From: Candidatus Melainabacteria bacterium
GTDB lineage: Bacteria; Cyanobacteriota; Vampirovibrionia; 2-02-FULL-35-15
DNA: 64,000 nt
Reading direction: 5' to 3'
Assembly (NCBI GenBank): GCA_023250155.1
Contig: JAHFBG010000001.1
Span: 187,131-251,130 of the forward strand
Shown: positions 1 to 8,070 of the stretch, in pieces
Position numbering within the stretch: position 1 is the stretch's first letter
Layout of the letters: every line of letters begins with the position of its first letter
Position numbers and translations under genes: made by a program
The notes under the pieces: model-generated
What the model saw: only the letters and a program-made list of their open reading frames with translations
The model's database searches: none
Told to the model about the DNA's origin: nothing

Positions 1-373
1 GATTTCCAGCACAATCTAGATCATCTATACACTGTACACAAGTATTGCCTGCTGGATTACCAGGAGCAGTTTTACAAGCATTTCCTAGAGAGTTAGCTAT
101 ACACTGTGGATCATTTGTACATACTACACAGGTATTAGCTTGTGGATCAACTGTGTTACAAACAGTTCCTAGTGGATTTCCAGCACAATCTGGATCATCT
201 GTACACTGTACACAAGTATTGCCTGCTGGATTACCAGGAGCAGTTTTACAAGCATTTCCTAGAGAGTTAGCTATACACTGTGGATCATTTGTACACTGTA
301 CACAGGTATTAGCTTGTGGATCAACTGTGTTACAAACCTTATTTAGTGGATTTCCAGCACAATGTGTATCATT
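1..373 (-). repeat. 174-bp tandem repeat inside the Cys-rich gene
   Basis: The same sequence restarts at 1, 175 and 349, a period of 174 bp (58 codons). The copies are nearly identical, with scattered substitutions. Each unit encodes two CVQC-type cysteine clusters. The third unit diverges after about 25 bp. Confidence 0.85.
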
Positions 374-3064
374 TGCACACGCTACACATCTCTTAATTAC
401 ATTGTCACAGAGTTTTCCAGTAGGACAAACCTGCAACCAAGGATCTTTACTATCAAGATCACAATCTATGCAGGTCCCATATCCCGGATATTTAATATAG
501 CAAGTTCCTCCACGACCAGCACACTGAGCATTGTTTGAACAAGTACACCTATTTCCGGCAGAACAATTAGCTCCTTTTGGATTTAGAGGACTACCATTAC
601 AATCAGATGTTACTCTACAATCTCTCCCACACTTTCCATCTGTTCTACAATATGCGGCATTACAATCCAAGTTGCTTCTACAGTTACAAGAACAGTCATT
701 TTCATCATATGTACTTGAACCAATATTACAAAGAGGATAAGGCGCATTTCTTTGTGGATAATATTTCCCGGTTGAATTTATTGTGACTCCAGTATAAGTA
801 GCAAGAGGAGTATAAGGGGCTAAAGAAGTTGAATCATATTTTGATTTTACTGTCAAATATTTTGCTACTCCATTAGCATCTGCCCACCCACCAAGATTTG
901 GACCTGATTTCAATTCACAAACCCTATCCGGTAGCGAACTACCAAACAATGGATCTGGTACACATTCCCCACAGTTACTATTGCAATGAGCGTTTCCTTG
1001 CTGTGTTCTACATTCAAGCAAAGCACTAGGAGGAGGTAGTGGTGATACGCATGTTTTAGTTATATCATCACATTCTTTTAATTGTGCTAAACAGTCAGTA
1101 TCAAGCTGCCAAGTACAAACATTGCTTGCGTCTGCAGTACATACTTGAACCTGTTTAGGACCATGATTACATTGTTTATCACCTATTGCTTTTGTACCAA
1201 AGGCTACGGTACAGGTACAAGGAGGAGGCTTACAACTTAGAGTATCATTGTCACATAATTCACCAACTATACATGGAGATTCAACCACCCAATCACAATT
1301 ATCAGCACATACCTCAACTTGTTCTGCAGGGGTATGAGTACATTTTCTATCTCCTATTGCTGCTGTGCCACATTTGCATGCAGGTGGTGGTATGCAAGCT
1401 AAAGTGTCATTGTCACATACTTCAACAGTTGGCACACAGTCTGTTTCTACTTGCCAGCTACAAGTATTTCCATTAATAAGACATACTTCAACTTGTTCAG
1501 GAGAATGACTACAACGTTTACTTCCTGGATCTGCTGTGCCACATTTACAAGGGCAACAACAATGTGGAGATTGCGTGGGTGCTGGAACTAAGCCATTCCA
1601 ACTACCAGGTACTGTCCATTGAGTTACAGAACACCCAGATACAAAGTTAGCTTGACATCCAAATGGACAGATTGCACAGCCGCATACAGAACCAGCTAAA
1701 ATACACTGCCCTACACCAGTACAGTTACGCAAAGAACAGAGTCCAAATAATGCACCTGGGCTACCGTTACATGAGATCGGAGTGGGAGTAGGTGTTGGAG
1801 TAGGAGTGGGAGTTGGGGATGTCACACAAAGACCAGCACCATCACAAGTTTGACTAGCAGTACATGTGCTTACACAAGTATCATTTGCATCACAAGTTTG
1901 ACAATTTTCTAGATAGCAATTAACGTCAGGAATACAGTTAGGTGTTGGAGTGGGTGTAGGTGTAGGAGTAGGTGTAGGAGTTGGGGATGTCACACAAAGA
2001 CCAGCACCATCACAAGTTTGACTAGCAGTACATGTGCTTACACAAGTATCATTTGCATCACAAGTTTGACAATTTTCTAGATAGCAATTAACGTCAGGAA
2101 TACAGTTAGGAGTTGGAGTTGGTGTTGGTGTTGGAGTTGGAGTTGGAGTTGGAGTAGGAGTGGGAGTAGGTGTCGGACTTGGAGTTGTACAAACACCGGA
2201 TTGACAAGTACCACCAGTACAAGAAGTGCCATCGGGTTGATCTGTGTCGCATACTAAGGTGCTACCACAAAGTTTACAACCATCACCACAAGGTTCACCA
2301 GGGAAGCCACAAGGAGTACAAACACCGGATTGACAAGTACCACCAGTACAAGAAGTACCATCAGGTTGATTTGTATCGCATACTAAGGTACTACCACAGG
2401 TTTTACAACCATCTCCACAGACTTCACTTGGGAAGCTACAAACTGGAGATGGAGTTGGAGTGGGTGTTGGGGTCGGAGTGGGAGTAGGTGTCGGAGTAGG
2501 CGTTGGTGTAGGAGTCGGAGTAGGAGTAGGAGTGGGAGTCGGAGTAGGAGTGGGAGTCGGAGTAGGAGTGGGAGTCGGAGTAGGAGTGGGAGTCGGAGTG
2601 GGAAATGGCACACAGTTGGGATTAATTGGGGGGGGCGAACAGCAGTAACTTGAGAGTGGAAATGAAGGTGGATAGCCACAAACTTGTCCCGCAGCACAGC
2701 AGGTATTTGTTTGAATCAAAGTACCATCTGTTGCTTTTACATCACAAAATATCCCAGATGGGCAGGGTATGCTTGAAAATCCAGGAATACTAACGTTAGA
2801 ACAACTGCCAGGAGGATTGCTACAAGCTCCATTTATAAGTGTGGTAGCTCCTGCTCTTACATTATCTGCAGTGGTTTGAAATTGTCCAGGATTTGTTCCA
2901 TAAAGTCCTGGTAGTGCTTGGTAGTTTGCTTGTTGGGTCTGAATTAAATCATGCACTCCTTGGTTTGTAGCCTCACTATTTTTAGAAGTTAAACAGGTCC
3001 AAACCAAAGAGGATAATAATATTAGTATAAAAACCTGTGCTTTTAATGTGGATAGTTTTTTCAT
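1..3064 (-). CDS. Giant Cys-rich secreted protein with Thr-Pro linkers (3' part beyond window)
   Basis: An open minus-strand frame runs from the ATG at 3064 to the window edge, at least 1021 codons, and stays in one frame at every point I checked. The N-terminus (MKKLSTLKAQVFILILLSSL) is a signal peptide. The Cys at residue 24 sits in a poor lipobox (VWTC), so lipidation is uncertain. After about 145 residues comes a long Thr-Pro tract, then Cys-rich segments separated by more Thr-Pro linkers, and finally repeats with CVQC and DDPDC spacings like those of Cys-rich surface proteins of myxobacteria. Three internal duplications are visible (periods 129, 168 and 174 bp). The start lies 111 bp downstream of the ffh stop on the same strand. 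I cannot assign a function; an extracellular or surface structural role is inferred from the signal peptide and Cys content. Confidence 0.8.
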   Translation of the reverse strand, partial: MKKLSTLKAQVFILILLSSLVWTCLTSKNSEATNQGVHDLIQTQQANYQALPGLYGTNPGQFQTTADNVRAGATTLINGACSNPPGSCSNVSIPGFSSIPCPSGIFCDVKATDGTLIQTNTCCAAGQVCGYPPSFPLSSYCCSPPPINPNCVPFPTPTPTPTPTPTPTPTPTPTPTPTPTPTPTPTPTPTPTPTPTPTPTPTPTPSPVCSFPSEVCGDGCKTCGSTLVCDTNQPDGTSCTGGTCQSGVCTPCGFPGEPCGDGCKLCGSTLVCDTDQPDGTSCTGGTCQSGVCTTPSPTPTPTPTPTPTPTPTPTPTPTPNCIPDVNCYLENCQTCDANDTCVSTCTASQTCDGAGLCVTSPTPTPTPTPTPTPTPNCIPDVNCYLENCQTCDANDTCVSTCTASQTCDGAGLCVTSPTPTPTPTPTPTPISCNGSPGALFGLCSLRNCTGVGQCILAGSVCGCAICPFGCQANFVSGCSVTQWTVPGSWNGLVPAPTQSPHCCCPCKCGTADPGSKRCSHSPEQVEVCLINGNTCSWQVETDCVPTVEVCDNDTLACIPPPACKCGTAAIGDRKCTHTPAEQVEVCADNCDWVVESPCIVGELCDNDTLSCKPPPCTCTVAFGTKAIGDKQCNHGPKQVQVCTADASNVCTWQLDTDCLAQLKECDDITKTCVSPLPPPSALLECRTQQGNAHCNSNCGECVPDPLFGSSLPDRVCELKSGPNLGGWADANGVAKYLTVKSKYDSTSLAPYTPLATYTGVTINSTGKYYPQRNAPYPLCNIGSSTYDENDCSCNCRSNLDCNAAYCRTDGKCGRDCRVTSDCNGSPLNPKGANCSAGNRCTCSNNAQCAGRGGTCYIKYPGYGTCIDCDLDSKDPWLQVCPTGKLCDNVIKRCVACANDTHCAGNPLNKVCNTVDPQANTCVQCTNDPQCIANSLGNACKTAPGNPAGNTCVQCTDDPDCAGNPLGTVCNTVDPQANTCVVCTNDPQCIANSLGNACKTAPGNPAGNTCVQCIDDLDCAGN
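1812..2110 (-). repeat. 168-bp duplicated module (Cys cluster plus Thr-Pro linker)
   Basis: A stretch of about 120 bp beginning at 1812 recurs essentially unchanged at 1980 (period 168 bp, 56 codons). Each copy encodes a Cys-rich segment with the motif CDANDTCVSTC and is bounded by a Thr-Pro linker. Confidence 0.85.
2189..2446 (-). repeat. 129-bp duplicated Cys module
   Basis: Sequence starting at 2189 recurs at 2318 (period 129 bp, 43 codons) with a few substitutions. It encodes a module containing DGTSCTGGTCQSGVC. Confidence 0.8.
2443..2611 (-). repeat. Hexanucleotide repeat encoding a Thr-Pro linker
   Basis: About 28 imperfect hexamers of the type ggagtN (plus strand) encode alternating Thr-Pro on the minus strand. 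Length changes by whole hexamers would keep frame. Shorter tracts of the same type lie at about 1785-1815, 1942-1983 and 2108-2185. Confidence 0.85.
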
Positions 3065-3175
3065 GTAATTTACTTACATTTATATCAAATCATCTGATTT
3101 AAAGTATTCCCTACAATGATGGTTAACAACCTTTAATTTATTGTACAAGAGATTTTCGTTAAGAAAAGAATAAGT

Positions 3176-4633
3176 TTATGTGTTTTTCTTTGGTTTAAAT
3201 CCCTTTAATAAACTACTCTTCGGGCTAAATGGTGGTGGTTCTTTAGATTCATGCATTAAATTTTTTAAGGTATCTTGTGTCATAGTACCTGTTTTGTTTT
3301 GGAACATAGTCATAAATGGTTTAAACTTGCTCATTAGCATTCGCATTTGATTGAACTCTTTTACCATTTGATCTACATCTTTTTCTTTCAAGCCAGATCC
3401 TTTTGCTATTCTTCTTTTTCTACTCCCATTTAAAACATCAGGTTTTACTTTTTCATTTTTTGTCATGCTTTGAATAGCAGCTTTAAACTTTTTCATTTTT
3501 ACTTCTGTTTCAGACAACATTTTTTCCTGAGTTGCTTTGTCCATGTTTATACCTAGCATACCAAGCATATTTGACATACCCAGCATATTGAATATGCCAG
3601 AAAAATTTCCCATCTTAGACGTCATATTTTGTGCCATTAAAAACGTTTCAAAATTAAAATCACCCAACAGTTTTTTTTCTATTTCTTGTGCTTCTTCTTC
3701 TTGTATTTTTTCTTGTGCTTTTTCTACAAAAGTTAAAACATCTCCCATTCCAAGAATACGCCCAGCTACTCTGTCTGGATAAAACTCTTGAAGGTCATCT
3801 ATTTTTTCACCTACACCAGTTAGTTTAATAGGCTTTTTAATTTCTTCTACTATAGATAGTGCTGCTCCACCACGCGCATCACCATCTAATTTTGTTAGGA
3901 CAATGCCTGTTACTCCTATTTGTGTATCAAAAGCACTAGCAATATTGGCTGCTTCCTGACCTAGCATAGAGTCAATCACTAAGAGCTTTTCTTGAGGTTG
4001 AACAATTCTATCTATTAAAAGTAGCTCAGCCATTAATTCCGTATCGATCTGAAGTCTGCCAGCACTATCTAATATGACAATATCGTGATTGCTTTGTTTT
4101 GCATATTCGAAAGCATCTTGTGCTAAAACAGATGGCTGTGTATTTAATTCAGAGATTTTAAAAACAGGAACACCGATTTGTTCTCCTAAAATAGTTAGCT
4201 GTTCAATTGCAGCAGGACGTTTTAAATCAAGTGGTACAAGGAGTGGATTTTTACCCTTCTTTTTTAGAAAATTGGCGAGCTTAGCACAGGTAGTGGTTTT
4301 CCCTGCACCTTGTAAACCAAGCATTAATATTACACTTGGAGTAGCTTGTAAATTTAATTCTGCTTGCTCATGTCCTAAAAGTTCTGTTAGCTCATCATTA
4401 ATGATTTTTATAAACTGTTGGTGAGGCATTACACCTTTAATGACCTCTTGCCCAATAGCTTTTTCACGGACTTTATTTGTAAAGGTCTTAATAGCTTTTA
4501 AGCTAACGTCAGCATCTATAAGAGCTCTTTTAACCTCACGAATGGCAGTTTCAATATTTTCTTCAGTAATGGTTTTTAAACCACGAAGGTCTTTAAAAAT
4601 ATCTTGAAATTTATCTTGTAGTTGGTCAAACAT
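3176..4633 (-). CDS. ffh: Signal recognition particle protein Ffh
   Basis: Ffh binds 4.5S RNA and, as a GTPase with its receptor FtsY, delivers nascent membrane and secreted proteins to the translocon. All family parts are present in 485 residues: the N domain, a P-loop (GLQGAGKTT, about 106-114), DSAGR at 189-193 (the usual form is DTAGR), TKLDGDARGG from 247, and a Met-rich M domain ending in the RNA-binding part (NGSRKRRIAKGSG). The start at 4633 has no Shine-Dalgarno; a TATAAT at 4645-4650 (minus strand) lies 11 nt upstream, so the leader would be very short. FtsY and the SRP RNA are not in the window. Confidence 0.97.
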   Translation of the reverse strand: MFDQLQDKFQDIFKDLRGLKTITEENIETAIREVKRALIDADVSLKAIKTFTNKVREKAIGQEVIKGVMPHQQFIKIINDELTELLGHEQAELNLQATPSVILMLGLQGAGKTTTCAKLANFLKKKGKNPLLVPLDLKRPAAIEQLTILGEQIGVPVFKISELNTQPSVLAQDAFEYAKQSNHDIVILDSAGRLQIDTELMAELLLIDRIVQPQEKLLVIDSMLGQEAANIASAFDTQIGVTGIVLTKLDGDARGGAALSIVEEIKKPIKLTGVGEKIDDLQEFYPDRVAGRILGMGDVLTFVEKAQEKIQEEEAQEIEKKLLGDFNFETFLMAQNMTSKMGNFSGIFNMLGMSNMLGMLGINMDKATQEKMLSETEVKMKKFKAAIQSMTKNEKVKPDVLNGSRKRRIAKGSGLKEKDVDQMVKEFNQMRMLMSKFKPFMTMFQNKTGTMTQDTLKNLMHESKEPPPFSPKSSLLKGFKPKKNT

Positions 4634-4812
4634 AGGAAAATTTAATTATAATTGAAAATTATAAAAATGTGTTGATGTGCAGATATATTGATGAGAGAAA
4701 TTTCTATTCTTCTTGCCTCACAGATAAACTTGCTAGAACAACATCTTACATACCATATAATTATGGAAATCAACTCCAAAAATATATGATGAGAAATGGC
4801 GTGCTATTTGAA

Positions 4813-5274
4813 TTATTGAATCTCCAATTGAATGGGGTTTAGAGAATCAGGAATAGAAGTGGGATCATCAGATGAGCAGAAATCCTCTCCATCAGGTATT
4901 GGTTCAGGTTCCTCTATAACTCCTTCAGCTATTGTATCTCCATCAGATGAGCAGAAATCCTCTCCATCAGGTATTGGTTCAGGTTCCTCTATAACTCCTT
5001 CAGCTATTGTATCTCCATCAGATGAGCAGAAATCCTCTCCATCAGGTATTGGTTCGGGTTCCTCTATAACTCCTTCAGCTATTGTATCTCCATCAGATGA
5101 GCAGAAATCCTCTCCATCAGGTATTGGTTCAGGTTCCTCTATAACTCCTTCAGCTATTGTATCTCCATCAGCAGGTGGATTATTACTACAGAAACCTATA
5201 CTATTAGCCCATGTAAACATTGTTATTAAGACTAAAAAGCACATTTGTAATTTTAATAATTGTAAAATCCTCAT
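4813..5274 (-). CDS. Small secreted protein with four identical 25-residue acidic repeats
   Basis: A 153-residue protein of unknown function. I start it at the ATG at 5274 because the N-terminus (MRILQLLKLQMCFLVLITMF) is then a clean signal peptide, and an AAAAGGAT sequence precedes it. The mature part is four tandem copies of an acidic unit containing IEEPEPIPDGEDFC, each with one Cys, then a short tail. The signal peptide is clearly related to that of the next upstream gene (both contain MFTWAN), so the two are probably paralogues that diverged after the signal. They lie 13 bp apart and are probably co-transcribed. A longer open frame upstream of 5274 overlaps the neighbour and is not supported. 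Confidence 0.7.
   Translation of the reverse strand: MRILQLLKLQMCFLVLITMFTWANSIGFCSNNPPADGDTIAEGVIEEPEPIPDGEDFCSSDGDTIAEGVIEEPEPIPDGEDFCSSDGDTIAEGVIEEPEPIPDGEDFCSSDGDTIAEGVIEEPEPIPDGEDFCSSDDPTSIPDSLNPIQLEIQ
4871..5170 (-). repeat. 75-bp tandem repeat, four copies
   Basis: Units start at 4871, 4946, 5021 and 5096. They are identical except for isolated changes (for example one a/g difference near 5056). Each encodes 25 residues. Near-identity at the DNA level points to recent expansion. Confidence 0.95.
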
Positions 5275-5287
5275 GGAGTATATCCTT

Positions 5288-5773
5288 TTAAGGTGTACAC
5301 TTACACTCAATATTAATCTCGTCCTTTGTTGTTCCCTGATAACAAGCAAAGTCTGGACTATATCCAAAAGGTATTGTATTTGGTGGTGTATTTTGTGGTA
5401 TGGGTCCAAGAACTGTACAAACTGGATTGGACTTCTGTGTTTTACATGTCTTTGCTGGATCGTTCTTACTACAAGGTTTTTCATTTGTTTGTTCATCGCA
5501 TGTATAGTGCTTGACTGTAAAGGGAGCTCCTATTTCAGTTGCAGTTGTAATGTTGAACCACCCCGGGTAACATATTAGCTGCTTATTACTAGCAGCACCC
5601 TTAGTATAAGTCCATTTTGTGGCTTTACAAGTAGTTGTCTCTGTCGTTGAGTTCTGTCCACACTTAACCGTACAAACAGCAGAAGCTGGCAGTGCAAAAA
5701 TATCTATTATATTGGCCCAAGTAAACATAGCTATTAAAGCTAAAAAACAAATTTGTAATTTTATGATTCTCAT
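5288..5773 (-). CDS. Small Cys-rich secreted protein
   Basis: A 161-residue protein with signal peptide MRIIKLQICFLALIAMFTWA and probable cleavage near ALPASA. The mature part has about a dozen Cys (for example CTVKC and CKCTP at the end), consistent with an extracellular disulfide-bonded protein. A good Shine-Dalgarno (AAAGGGAG) stands 8 nt before the ATG. The signal peptide is shared with the gene immediately downstream (4813-5274), while the mature regions differ. No family recognised. Confidence 0.75.
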   Translation of the reverse strand: MRIIKLQICFLALIAMFTWANIIDIFALPASAVCTVKCGQNSTTETTTCKATKWTYTKGAASNKQLICYPGWFNITTATEIGAPFTVKHYTCDEQTNEKPCSKNDPAKTCKTQKSNPVCTVLGPIPQNTPPNTIPFGYSPDFACYQGTTKDEINIECKCTP

Positions 5774-5853
5774 GTGATAACTCCCTTTTAAATACTAGTT
5801 GGCTAGTAGGGATATGCCCACTGAGATTTTTTTAAAACCTCTTAACTTAATCT

Positions 5854-7407
5854 TTACGTTAGCGGTGCAATTTCTGCTTTTTTTGATTTTTGTAAATGCT
5901 CTGCAATTATATTTTTATTTAAATACCCATCTATATTGCTCCAAGGCAGAGAAAAATCCTCACTCCAATTTTTAAATATAAAGTCCTCAGAATTGATTAA
6001 TGTTTTGTTTTCATTTATTGCTTTGTTAAATGCTCCAAGTGTATTTCCATATCGATAGGCAAGCTCTAAGATTTTATTTATACTTCTATCACCTCTTGAA
6101 ATCAAAGCTTGTATTAGTGACCACTTATAACTTTCTGCCCTAAAATCAATTCCTATTTTATGTAGTTCTTTTGAATAAAACTTTAACTTTTTATCCGCAT
6201 CTTTATCTACACCATACCATTGAAAAGGAGTTTTAGCCTTTGGTACAAATACAGAACATCCAAACACTAATTTTTTTGTTTTATTTCTTTTTTTTATCTC
6301 TTTAAAAAAATCAACAGTTTCTTTTAGATCATCCCAGGTTTCATTTGGTAGTCCTACCATTCCATATAGCTTTATTGAGTTAAAGCCAGAGCTATAAATA
6401 GTTTCAATTGATTTGATTATTGTTTCATTGCTTACTTTTTTATTTATTATTTCACGAAGCCTCTTAGAGCCACTTTCAATAGCCATAGTTATTGATTTGC
6501 TTCCAAGTTTATATAGTCCATTTGTTATATTTTCTGTAATTGAATCACAACGTACAGATGCAATTTGTACGTTAATATTTTCTTTTGTTAGAAGATAATC
6601 TAATAAAGTTTCAAACTCTGGATGTTGGGTAACTGATGCACCAAGTAGTCCAATTTTGTTTGTGTACTTTAAGCCATGATCAATAGCTGGGATCAAATGT
6701 TCTTTTACATGTGGTGTTCTAAAAGGAAGTGAACCATAACTAGCTAAACAAAATCTACATAATTCAGGACAGCTTCGTACTACTTCAAGAAGAAAAGTAT
6801 TTTCCCATACAGAGTTTTTTGTAAGAATAGATGAATATGCAAGATTGTTTTTTGTGTTTGTCGTCGTAGGGGATGGTCGAGACCATTCCCTACGATATGG
6901 AACATATACGCCATCTATGTTTGATAATGCATTTAATTTTTCTTCTCGTGATACATCTCTTGTTTCAACTATTGTTTTAATTAAATCATTTATATTAGCC
7001 TCAAGATCACGGGTTAAAAAGAAATCAAAATTATCACAAAATGGTTCAGGATTTGCATTTATTATTTGCCCACCACAAAACACAATAGGATCGTTTTTGG
7101 ATCGTAGACTTGCATGAAGAGGGATATTATTTTTTTCTAAAATAGAAAAAATGTTTTTATAATCTAACTCCCAGCTGAATGAAAAACCAATGTATTCTGG
7201 CATTGTTTTATTTGATTCCTGAATATCTGTAAACCATCTGATTACTTGTATATCTTCACTTTGATTAAATAATTTCCAGGCATTTTGAAATCCAAGGCTT
7301 GTCATTCCTACTGTATAAGTATTTGGAAATGCAAGAGCAATATTTATAGCATCCCTGTTTTTAGGAGGAATATTGTATAAAATAGTTTCTTCGTTGAAAA
7401 GTGACAT
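5854..7407 (-). CDS. Radical SAM protein (B12-binding/TIGR03960-like)
   Basis: The cluster-binding motif CPELCRFC (C-x3-C-x2-C) is followed by a typical radical SAM barrel region (SVRCDSITENITNGL, MAIESGSKRLREII, KLYGMVGLPNETWDD). The N-terminal 200 residues resemble the B12-binding-like domain fused to radical SAM in this group; substrate unknown. The frame is open up to 7473, but I prefer the ATG at 7407. The extra 22 residues would be encoded by a palindromic repeat (7422-7449), and TATCAT lies 6 nt before 7407. A second palindrome (6864-6895) is inserted in-frame just before the Cys motif and adds about 12 residues. Confidence 0.85.
   Translation of the reverse strand: MSLFNEETILYNIPPKNRDAINIALAFPNTYTVGMTSLGFQNAWKLFNQSEDIQVIRWFTDIQESNKTMPEYIGFSFSWELDYKNIFSILEKNNIPLHASLRSKNDPIVFCGGQIINANPEPFCDNFDFFLTRDLEANINDLIKTIVETRDVSREEKLNALSNIDGVYVPYRREWSRPSPTTTNTKNNLAYSSILTKNSVWENTFLLEVVRSCPELCRFCLASYGSLPFRTPHVKEHLIPAIDHGLKYTNKIGLLGASVTQHPEFETLLDYLLTKENINVQIASVRCDSITENITNGLYKLGSKSITMAIESGSKRLREIINKKVSNETIIKSIETIYSSGFNSIKLYGMVGLPNETWDDLKETVDFFKEIKKRNKTKKLVFGCSVFVPKAKTPFQWYGVDKDADKKLKFYSKELHKIGIDFRAESYKWSLIQALISRGDRSINKILELAYRYGNTLGAFNKAINENKTLINSEDFIFKNWSEDFSLPWSNIDGYLNKNIIAEHLQKSKKAEIAPLT
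6864..6895. repeat. Palindromic element inserted in-frame in the radical SAM gene
   Basis: 15-bp arms (TCGTAGGGGATGGTC and its complement, 14/15 matching) flank a 2-bp centre. It encodes YRREWSRPSPTT between the N-terminal domain and the radical SAM domain. It has the same GTAGG...CCTAC layout as the elements at 7422, 9181 and 58706. Confidence 0.85.
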
Positions 7408-7421
7408 ATGAATATGATAGC

Positions 7422-7449
7422 GTGGGGGCTTGCTGCAGGAAGCCCCTAC
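7422..7449. repeat. Palindromic element at the 5' end of the radical SAM gene
   Basis: Arms GTGGGGGCTT and AAGCCCCTAC (9/10 pairing) flank an 8-bp centre. It belongs by layout to the GTAGG-type palindromes. It lies just upstream of the preferred start or, if the longer frame is used, inside the coding region. Confidence 0.75.
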
Positions 7450-7548
7450 TACGGTGATAATGACGTTATACATTATGTCTTTGTAGTAAATGATGTATAA
7501 AATTATGGGTATATAGTGAAAAATAAGGAATTAAATTTTACATGTATA

Positions 7549-7576
7549 GGATTTATCCGATTTATTCGGTAAATCC
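7549..7576. repeat. Hairpin with GGATTTA/TAAATCC arms
   Basis: GGATTTATCCGA and TCGGTAAATCC pair around a short AT loop with one bulge. It lies between the divergent radical SAM and SprT-like genes. Function unknown; no U-tract follows. Confidence 0.5.
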
Positions 7577-7613
7577 GATCGAATGAGAAAGATTAGTCAA
7601 TGGAAGCTTCAGC

Positions 7614-7964
7614 TTGTCTGAAGCTATAAAAAAAATGCAAAAAAAATCAACACAAACAGAATTGATCTATGAAATCTTTGATAAGTTAAATAAACAATAT
7701 TTTAATAGTTCACTGCCATATGTACGAATACTTTGGAGTGATAGTTTCGGGCATGGGGAGTGGTTTAAACAGTTCGGTGATTTTATGGCTATTCCTGGCA
7801 GGCGTCCTATAATCCGCTTGTCAAAACAGCTATGTGATGAACCAAAACAAATAGCGAATACTTTGTATCATGAAATGGTTCATTTTTGGTTATATGTAAA
7901 TAAAAAACCCTGGGGCCATACAAAGGAATTTAAAGAGAAGCTAAAAGAATTTAAAACAACATAA
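7614..7964 (+). CDS. SprT-like zinc metallopeptidase
   Basis: A 116-residue single-domain protein with the SprT signature: HEMVH (His86, Glu87, His90) and a third zinc ligand, His102, in the following GHTKEF. The N-terminal helix and a WSDSFGHGEW strand fit the family. SprT-like (SPRTN-related) domains cleave DNA-crosslinked proteins in eukaryotes; bacterial roles are poorly known. It is short for the family and lacks the C-terminal zinc ribbon of E. coli SprT. The start is uncertain: TTG at 7614 sits inside a perfect 8-bp hairpin (7605-7612 with 7618-7625), whereas the ATG at 7635 lies just beyond it. Confidence 0.8.
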   Translation: MSEAIKKMQKKSTQTELIYEIFDKLNKQYFNSSLPYVRILWSDSFGHGEWFKQFGDFMAIPGRRPIIRLSKQLCDEPKQIANTLYHEMVHFWLYVNKKPWGHTKEFKEKLKEFKTT

Positions 7965-7967
7965 AAC

Positions 7968-8060
7968 TAGCGTGGAGCGTTTAGCGTATAGATAGGATTA
8001 AGAATGCAGAACAGTCCTAATAAGTTCTCTGTTCTCCTAAACGCTATCCGCTCTACGCTA
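7968..8060. repeat. Inverted-repeat element with AGCGTATAGCGTTTAG-type arms
   Basis: 24-bp arms at 7968-7991 and 8037-8060 are imperfect complements. Between them lies a second inverted motif (AGAACA...TGTTCT). A second copy is at 14798-14888 and a single arm at about 9218-9234. The right end supplies part of the TATAAT before the next gene. Confidence 0.75.
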
Positions 8061-8064
8061 TAAT
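8059..8064 (+). promoter_or_regulatory. -10 box giving a leaderless dehydrogenase mRNA
   Basis: TATAAT lies exactly 6 nt before the ATG at 8071, with no Shine-Dalgarno between. Transcription should start at or next to the start codon. The first two bases of the box belong to the repeat at 7968-8060. Confidence 0.55.
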
Positions 8065-8070
8065 GATCCT

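Noticed and set aside
2460..2648. Plus-strand Gly-Val repeat protein
   Set aside because: It is the antisense reading of the Thr-Pro linker of the long minus-strand Cys-rich gene.
4871..5170. CRISPR array
   Set aside because: The 75-bp units abut directly without spacers and encode a protein repeat in one frame.
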